Shown here one piece after another: positions 1-6,700 of a stretch of 9,788 bases of DNA. Position 1 is the stretch's first letter. Every line of letters starts with the position of its first letter. The notes beneath the pieces are model-generated. The model did no database searches. It saw nothing but the letters and a program-made list of their open reading frames with translations, and was not told the DNA's origin. Source of the stretch: Planctomycetales bacterium (lineage in GTDB: Bacteria; Planctomycetota; Planctomycetia; Pirellulales; Thermoguttaceae). A program made the position numbers and the translations under genes. The stretch spans positions 1 through 9,788 of the forward strand of contig SKZG01000168.1 of NCBI GenBank assembly GCA_007127495.1, given 5' to 3'.

Positions 1-2412
1 CAGCGGCTGAATTATCCCGACGTCATCTACCGATCCGAACCCGAAAAGTACGAGGCGGTGGCCGCCGAAATCGAGCGCATCAGCAAATGGGACATCGCTG
101 TTATCCAGGGGGGCGAAGAAGTGTGGGGGAAGATCGTTCGCGAAAGCGACGACGCGATCGAGTTCCAACACAAGGGCGCCAAGACCCGTGAATCCATCTC
201 CCGCGACGAGATCCAATCCATCGAGCGGCGCGGCCGGCCGATCCTGGTGGGCACCGTGTCGATCGAACGCAGCGAGCACCTGGCACGCCTGCTCGAACAG
301 CGGGGCATTCCCCACGCCGTGCTCAATGCGAAACATCACCAGCGGGAGGCGGAAATCGTCTCCCAGGCCGGCCGGCTCGGGGCGGTCACCATCGCCACGA
401 ACATGGCCGGCCGCGGAACCGACATCATCCTCGGCGGCAACCCGGAAGCCATGGCCTGGGCCCAGCTCCAGGAAAAATACCCCACCCGCCTGGAAGTGCC
501 GCCCGACGAGTGGGACTCCCTGGTGGCCGAAATCGAGCAGCGCGAGCAGATGAAGGCCGAGGGGCGCAGGGTGGCGGCCATGGGCGGGCTGCACATCATT
601 GGCACCGAGCGTCACGAGGCGCGGCGCATCGACTTGCAGCTTCGCGGCCGGTGCGGCCGCCAGGGCGATCCGGGCAGTTCCCGCTTCTACCTGTCGCTGG
701 AAGACGACCTGATGCGCATCTTCGCCGGCGATTGGGTCAAAAACGTCCTCACCCGCCTCGGCATGCAGGAAGGCGAGGCCATCGAAAGCCGCATGGTCTC
801 CCGACGCATCGAGGGCGCGCAAAAGAAGGTCGAAGAACGGAACTTCGAAATCCGCAAAAACCTGCTCGAATACGACGAAGTGATGGACGAGCAGCGAAAG
901 CGCGTCTACGGCTACCGGCAGGCCATCCTCGACGGGACCAACTGCAAGCAGCTCATCTTCACAATGATCGATCAGCAGGTCGACCATTACCTCGACGAGT
1001 TTCTCGCCAAGGACTACGGTACGGAAACCTTCGCCCGTTGGGCCGGCAAGGAACTTGCCGTGGAACTGGAAGCGAAGGATTTCCGCGGCATGGATTACAG
1101 CTCGGCCGAGCGGTTCGCCAAGGACGAGGCGGAGCGCTCAGTCGAAGGGCAGGTGCTCGACATGATCGAAGAGAACCTGCCCGAAGAGGAAGACCCCCGC
1201 GACTGGAACTGGGACGCGCTGGCCAAGGGCTCGAATGCCCGCTGGCGGCTGAACCTGCGCGACCGCGACCTGAAAAAGATCGGCCGCGACGAGGTGGGGG
1301 AGTTCTTGCAGCAAAAGGGCGAGGCGGCCGTGGAGCGGGTCGACTTGCAGCCCGGCGCCCGCTTCCTCGACCCGGCCTTCGGCGTGCAGACGGCCTGCGC
1401 CTGGGTGCGGCAGAAGTTCGGCATCGAACTGGCGCCCGACGAGGTGAAGGAACTCGAAACGGAAGCCTTCAAGGACCTTGTGCGCGAGCGCGCCCGCCGG
1501 GCCTACGACGAAAAAGAGGCCGAGTACCCGGTCATGGCCGGCCTGTACCACTTCACCACTCGCGACGCCGGCGGCCATAAACGCTACGACCGCGAAATGC
1601 TCGTCGACTGGGCGCGCCGGCGCTTCGACGTGGAACTCAGCCTCGACGATTTGAAGAGCAAGCAGCGCGACGAAATCCGCGCCCTGCTGATCGAACACAG
1701 CCGCCGCCATGCCGCCCAAGCCGCCCGCGCGATGAACGAGGCCCGCCGCCGGCTTGATGACCTCCTCGCCGGCAGCGACGCGAACGCCCGCAGCCCCCAA
1801 TCGCCCCTCGACGCGGGCAAGCTCCAGGCGCTGGCCGAGTGGCTGCGGGACGAGTTGCACTGCGACCTCTCGGCCGAAGCGATGCGCGACCTCCGCCCCC
1901 AGGAGTTGCGAAACGAAGTGACCGGTGCGGTCGAGGAGCAGTACCGGCCCGAAATGCGCCGCATGGAGCGGGCTTTGCTCTTGCAGCTTCTCGACACCGC
2001 ATGGAAAGACCACTTACTGGCCATGGACCACCTGCGCAGCAGCATCGGCCTGCGCGGCTATGCCCAGGTGGACCCGAAGGTCGAGTACAAGCGCGAAGGC
2101 ATGAAGTTGTTCGAGGGCATGTGGACCTCGACCGGTGAACGCGTGACCGACCTGATCTTCCGCATGGAGCAGCTCGACGAGGGCTTCGTCGGCTCGACCT
2201 GGACCGAGGCCGAGGCCCGCCACGACGACGCCTCCGGCGCCGGCGCCATCGCCCAACAGCAGCAGGCGGCCATCGACGGCACCCAGGCCGACCAGAAGCC
2301 CGAACCGATCCGCCACCGCCAGGCCCGCGTCGGCCGGAACGATCCCTGCCCGTGCGGCAGCGGCAAGAAATTCAAAAACTGCTGCATGCGCAAGCGAAAA
2401 ACGGTGGGGTAG
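1..2412 (+). CDS. secA: SecA preprotein translocase ATPase, C-terminal 803 residues (5' end outside window)
   Basis: SecA is the motor ATPase that drives unfolded preproteins through SecYEG. The frame is open from base 1 ([16 protein letters not shown], nucleotide-binding domain 2) to TAG at 2410-2412; GTG at 58 is only an internal codon. Seen in order: VLVGT-like motif ([12 protein letters not shown], ~241-273), NMAGRGTD (~403-423), [23 protein letters not shown] (~601-669), the scaffold segment [25 protein letters not shown] (~826-897), [12 protein letters not shown] and [17 protein letters not shown] (~2002-2100), a Q/A-rich linker, and the zinc-binding SEC-C tail [13 protein letters not shown] (~2347-2385). 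Compared with E. coli SecA from the same starting point (about 490 residues) it is some 310 residues longer, owing to an insert in NBD2 and an expanded helical wing region. The usual RGRSGRQGD reads RGRCGRQGD. waaA follows after 10 bases on the same strand. Identity is certain; only the N-terminal part is missing. Confidence 0.97.
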   Translation, partial: QRLNYPDVIYRSEPEKYEAVAAEIERISKWDIAVIQGGEEVWGKIVRESDDAIEFQHKGAKTRESISRDEIQSIERRGRPILVGTVSIERSEHLARLLEQRGIPHAVLNAKHHQREAEIVSQAGRLGAVTIATNMAGRGTDIILGGNPEAMAWAQLQEKYPTRLEVPPDEWDSLVAEIEQREQMKAEGRRVAAMGGLHIIGTERHEARRIDLQLRGRCGRQGDPGSSRFYLSLEDDLMRIFAGDWVKNVLTRLGMQEGEAIESRMVSRRIEGAQKKVEERNFEIRKNLLEYDEVMDEQRKRVYGYRQAILDGTNCKQLIFTMIDQQVDHYLDEFLAKDYGTETFARWAGKELAVELEAKDFRGMDYSSAERFAKDEAERSVEGQVLDMIEENLPEEEDPRDWNWDALAKGSNARWRLNLRDRDLKKIGRDEVGEFLQQKGEAAVERVDLQPGARFLDPAFGVQTACAWVRQKFGIELAPDEVKELETEAFKDLVRERARRAYDEKEAEYPVMAGLYHFTTRDAGGHKRYDREMLVDWARRRFDVELSLDDLKSKQRDEIRALLIEHSRRHAAQAARAMNEARRRLDDLLAGSDANARSPQSPLDAGKLQALAEWLRDELHCDLSAEAMRDLRPQELRNEVTGAVEEQYRPEMRRMERALLLQLLDTAWKDHLLAMDHLRSSIGLRGYAQVDPKVEYKREGMKLFEGMWTSTGERVTDLIFRMEQLDEGFVGSTWTEAEARHDDASGAGAIAQQQQAAIDGTQADQKPEPIRHRQARVGRNDPCPCGSGKKFKNCCMRKRKTVG
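82..222 (+). other. ~47-residue beta-rich insert inside SecA NBD2
   Basis: In E. coli SecA the segment corresponding to EIERI runs almost directly into KGQPVLVGT. Here about 47 residues ([10 protein letters not shown]...SRDEIQSI) lie between EIERI and [11 protein letters not shown]. The insert alternates hydrophobic residues with short turns ([28 protein letters not shown]), which suggests a small beta-barrel, SH3-like unit. The reading frame and codon bias are unchanged, so this is part of the protein and not an intein (no N-terminal Cys/Ser splicing block, no HN end). The boundaries come from my by-eye alignment to the E. coli sequence and may be off by several residues. Confidence 0.6.
1021..1968 (+). 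repeat. Imperfect internal protein repeats in SecA helical wing region
   Basis: Ordinary SecA has one helical-wing unit of the form L-x3-[FL]-x3-LPI-x2-WL...YxxKE before WKEHL. Here at least three similar units are visible: [20 protein letters not shown] (from 1396), [20 protein letters not shown] (from ~1603) and [20 protein letters not shown] (from ~1834). Each is followed by a charged helix ([37 protein letters not shown]). The tryptophans lie about 69 and 77 codons apart. Two weaker candidates precede them: [20 protein letters not shown] (from ~1033) and [15 protein letters not shown] (from ~1237). The last copy sits where the single canonical unit belongs, directly before the [10 protein letters not shown] segment. 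Divergence is high, so the repeat shows at protein level only. Confidence 0.55.
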
Positions 2413-2422
2413 TGCGCATTCA

Positions 2423-3733
2423 ATGCTAACCGGTCTCATCCTCAATACCGTTTACCTGCTGCTCCTTCTCGCCGGGCTGCCGTGGCTGCTGTGGTCGGCA
2501 TGGCGGAAGGGGAAGTACCGCGAAGGCTATGCTGAGAAGCTTCTCGGCCGCGTGCCGACGCGCACCTCCGATGCGCCGTGCGTGTGGCTGCATGCGGTGA
2601 GCGTGGGCGAGGTGAACCTGCTCAGCCCCCTGCTGCACGCAATCGCGCGCCGCCGGCCCGACGCGGAGTGCGTCATCTCGACCACCACGCACACCGGGAT
2701 GAACCTGGCGCGAAGGAAGTACCCGGAGCACACGGTGTTCTACTGCCCGCTCGATTTCACCTGGGCGGCGGCCGAGGCGATGCGCCGCGTCCGGCCCAGC
2801 GTGCTGGCGCTGGCCGAGCTGGAATTGTGGCCGAACCTCGTCGCGGCGGCCCACCGGCATGGTGCCCGCGTGGCCGTCGTAAACGGACGGCTGAGCGAGC
2901 CGAGCTTTCGCGGCTACCGCAGGATTCGATTTCTGCTGCGCAGGGTGTTCGAGCGTATCGACCTGGTGGCCGTGCAAGACGGAACCTACGCTGAGCGATT
3001 CCTGGCCGTGGGCGCGCGGCCGGAAACGGTCCACGTCACCGGCTCAATGAAGTACGACGGCGCCCGAACGGGCCGCGACAACCCGGCCACCCGCCGCCTG
3101 GCCGAGCTGGCCGGCTTTGCCCCGGACGACGTGGTGTTCCTTGCCGGCAGCACGCAGGAGGGCGAGGAGGAAGCGGCGCTGGCGGCGTTCACCGAACTGG
3201 CCGGCGAGTACCCCCGGTTGCGGCTCGTGCTCGTACCGCGGCACCCCGAGCGGTTCGATGCGGTGGCGAGGCTGCTGGATCAGTCGGGCGTGGCGTGGGT
3301 GCGCCGCAGCCGGCTACCCGCCGCCTCAGGCGACCCCGCGCCCGCCGCCCGCGTCCTGTTGGTCGATACCGTGGGCGAGTTGGGCGCGTGGTGGGGGACG
3401 GCGCATCTTGCGTTTGTGGGCGGCAGCCTGGGCAGCCGTGGCGGGCAGAACATGATCGAGCCGGCCGCCTACGGCGCGGCGGTCAGCTTCGGCCCCAACA
3501 CCCGCAATTTCCGCGACATCGTCGCCGCCCTGCTCACGCGCGACGCCGCCTTGGTGGTGGCCGATCGCGCGGAACTGACCGCTTTCGCCCGCCGCTGCCT
3601 CAGCGAGCCCGACTGGGCCGCCGAACTGGGTCGCCGCGCCCAACGGCACGTGCGCGAACAGCTTGGCGCCACTGATCGAACGGCCGCCTTGCTGGAACCG
3701 CTCCTGCCGGGTGCTAGCCCGGATTGCGGATGA
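2423..3733 (+). CDS. waaA: 3-deoxy-D-manno-octulosonic acid (Kdo) transferase, GT30 family
   Basis: WaaA (KdtA) transfers Kdo from CMP-Kdo to the lipid A precursor at the cytoplasmic face of the inner membrane. The 436-residue product has the family's usual length. An N-terminal hydrophobic anchor (residues ~4-25, LILNTVYLLLLLAGLPWLLW) is followed by WLHAVSVGEV (55-64), whose Glu63 matches the family's catalytic base, then TTTHTGM (87-93), LALAELELWPNLV (128-140), VVNGRLSEPSFRGY (152-165) and the C-terminal nucleotide-sugar segment FVGGSLGSRGGQNMIEPAAYGAAVSFGPNTRNF (331-363). The usual GGHN is GGQN here. The ATG at 2423 gives the membrane anchor at the correct place; no strong Shine-Dalgarno precedes it (a GGGG about 13 bases upstream lies in the secA end). 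It lies 10 bases after secA and is probably co-transcribed. Whether it adds one or more Kdo residues cannot be read from the sequence. Confidence 0.95.
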   Translation: MLTGLILNTVYLLLLLAGLPWLLWSAWRKGKYREGYAEKLLGRVPTRTSDAPCVWLHAVSVGEVNLLSPLLHAIARRRPDAECVISTTTHTGMNLARRKYPEHTVFYCPLDFTWAAAEAMRRVRPSVLALAELELWPNLVAAAHRHGARVAVVNGRLSEPSFRGYRRIRFLLRRVFERIDLVAVQDGTYAERFLAVGARPETVHVTGSMKYDGARTGRDNPATRRLAELAGFAPDDVVFLAGSTQEGEEEAALAAFTELAGEYPRLRLVLVPRHPERFDAVARLLDQSGVAWVRRSRLPAASGDPAPAARVLLVDTVGELGAWWGTAHLAFVGGSLGSRGGQNMIEPAAYGAAVSFGPNTRNFRDIVAALLTRDAALVVADRAELTAFARRCLSEPDWAAELGRRAQRHVREQLGATDRTAALLEPLLPGASPDCG

Positions 3734-3745
3734 GTTGTGCCTCCC

Positions 3746-6700
3746 TTATTTCGCTTTTCGTCCGCGGCCGGCGCCGCTCCATTGCGAGCCGCGCTGGGAC
3801 CCGGCCCCGGCACGGGCGGGCGTCGGGCGCGAGGTGACCAACCGGAAGTTGCCGGCGCCAAGTAGCTCCTCCACGCGACGACGCATCTCGGCGCTGACCT
3901 CCACCCGCACGTCGCGGCACGAAAAAGGCACTCGGCTCCCGTCGCGAAGGTAAAGGACGAGGCTCACGTCCCGGGTGCCGGGATAGCCGCTGAGGATCTC
4001 GTAAAGCTGCTCGACCACCCGCTCCCCATGCTGCTGTTCGTACAGCCGAACGGCCACGCCGCGCGTGTAGCGTTCGGCGAGTTGCTCGAGCGGGATCAGC
4101 TCGTCCACAATGAGCGTGGCCTCCTCGCTGTCGGGCCGCTTGTCGACCTTGCCGCGCACCATGAGGATGGCGTCGGCGGCGATCAGCTCCTCATACTCGG
4201 CGAACTTGTCAGGCCAAACGATGCAGCGCACTAGCCCGTCGGTGTCTTCGAGGTCGAACATCACGTAGCGCGACGGTTTGCCCGGCTTCGGATTCTTCGT
4301 GTGCGAGTACTTCAGCGCCGCGAGCATTCCGCCGAGGAAGATCTCCGCTTTCGGCGCGAGCTTGCCCAAGTCACTGGTGCGGTGCGAGCAGTAGGTGGCG
4401 AAGGTGTCCTTGTACTCGTCGAGCGGATGCTGTGACAGGTAGAAGCCGAGCACCTCCTTTTCGCGGGCGAGTCGGTCGCGGTCGTCCCACTCTGGCACGT
4501 CGGGCAGGCTGGCGGCGCCGTCTTCCTCGGCCGGCTCGGCCTCACCGAACAAGCCAAGCTGCCCGCTGCGCCGGTCGGCCGCGGCCGACGCCCCCGACTG
4601 CATGGCCCGCTCGATGGCGCCGAACTGCTGCGCCCGGTGGCCGCCGAGCGTGTCGAAGGCGCCGGCCTTCACCAGGGTTTCGATGGCCGTGCGGTTGACG
4701 ATGCCCGGATCGAGCCGTTCGCAGAAGTCGAACAGGCTGGCGTAGGAACCGCCTCGGCGGCGCTCCTGGGCAATGGCGCGCGCCGCGCCGGCGCCGCACC
4801 CCTTGATGGCGGAAAGGGCGAAGCAGATATTCTGCCCATCCACGGCGAACTCGGCCTCCGAGCGGTTCACGTCGGGCGGCAGGACGCGAATGCCCATCCG
4901 CTTGCAGTCGTCCATGTGCTCAACGACCGAGTCTTTCCGCTTGAAATTGCGACCCGGAATGTCGCTGGAAAGCAGCGCCGCCATGAACGCCACCGGGTAG
5001 TGCGCCTTCAGGTAGGCGGTCATGTAGGCGATCAAGGCGTAGGCCGTTGAGTGGCTGTTGTGGACGATCAATCCGTCGGCAACGAAGTTGTGATCGTCCT
5101 CGACGGTCAGGTCGTAGGTGTCGGTCACCCCGGCCGGCTCGATGGACACGATGCGGTCCCAGAAAATGTCCGACTCGGCAATCTGCTGCAAGCGGAGCGA
5201 GCCGAAGAACTGCGCGAGCCGCGCGATGGTCGCCCGGCGGAAACCGCGCTTGGCCGAAGGGTTCCGGCGGACCAGGTCGCGAATCGACACGCCGCTTTGC
5301 GCTTCGAGATCTCGCCACGTGAGGCCGGCGCGGCGCCGTTCGTCGTCGACCCAGCGGCTGACTTCGGCGGGAATGGTGTCTTTGCTCGATCGTGCCGTTC
5401 CACACCGCGCGATGTGCTCCCGATAGGCGTCCACCTGCCGTTCGCGGCCGAGGGCATGCACGGCCACGCGGTCGAGGAACGCCGCAATCGAGTCGTCGCC
5501 GACAACGTGAACCGTGTAGCCCTGGGCTTCGCGCGGCTGCCCGTTGTGAACGTAACGCATGGTCTTCGCGTGGACGCCGGCCACAATCCCCAGCCGCAGC
5601 AGCAGGGTTTGCACGTCGCGGGCGAGCTGCGCAGAGGCGGTGGCGTAGAAGGGCATCTGTCCGGCCGAGCCGACGAAGCCGTCGCCGGCCCAAAGCCGGC
5701 CGAGCAGCAGTTCGATCTGCTCGTCGGCAAGCTGGAACGCCGCGGGCGGCACGAACTTCGCTCCGGCCTTGCAGCCGATCAGGCCCAATTGCTCCGCCCA
5801 GCGAAACGCGCCGCTGCGTTTCGGAGGCGATTTGACCGCCTGGGCGGCGCCGCCGGCGTTCCACGGAGTTTGGCCAGGCCGAAAACGCGTCGGTTCACCG
5901 CGGCCCACGCATACCTCGAACCGTCCTCGGCGCTGCGTCACCCGCGCGGCCGACTCGGGGAACGCCTCGGCCGCCTCGACAAACTCGTCGATCAGAAGCC
6001 GATCATTGTTGTAGAAGTACAGGCACGTGGGATGGCACGTATTGCCCTCGGCCAGTAGGTGCGCCAGCAACAGCACCTCATGGCGGGGCCAGCGCTGTCC
6101 CTTCGCCACGGGAAGCCGGCGCGGAGCGGCGACGGCGTCGCGCGGCTGCAATTCGCTCACCAGGCGCCACCCGTCGAGCGTTCGCAGCGGATGGTTGCCC
6201 GTCGCCACCAGCCGCTTGCCCTGTGCCGTCCGGACCTCATAAACCGGCTTGCGCCCATTCCACACGACGTCGGTCACCCGTCGAACGTGCAGGCGGCCGT
6301 CTTCGCCCAGCGCGTGAATGGTAAAGGCGGGCGCGTCGGCACGTGAAGGGGACAGTCCCCGTGTGTCGTGGAATAGCTGCTCGACGGTCGTTCGCTCTCC
6401 GGTGGTTGCGTCGATGATGATCGTATCGCCGGCCACACACTTGTTGAATCCGTACCCCGCGAACTTCTCGATCAGCCCGAACAGGTCCTCGGCCTCGTTC
6501 TTCGCCAGCCCCTTCTCGCCGGAGCCCGTGATGAACTCCTGGCGGAACTTGGCAATGAGTTCAAGCTTCTTCTTGCTGATGGCCTTGATGCAGGAGTAGG
6601 CGTCGGCCAGGCGGATACCGCCCAACCGGTTCAGAATGCGCATGACCTGCTCCTGGTACACCATGACGCCGTGCGTTTCCGCCAGCACCTCCTCCATGAC

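Noticed and set aside
82..222. The SecA insert as a second intein.
   Set aside because: Far too short, with no nucleophile at its start and no HN end.
510..1580. A 356-codon plus-strand frame overlapping secA.
   Set aside because: Out-of-frame reading of secA, rich in Arg/Gly/Ala and without motifs.
5051..6058. A 335-codon plus-strand open frame opposite the intein.
   Set aside because: The minus strand carries complete intein blocks over the same bases; the plus frame has shadow-type composition only.
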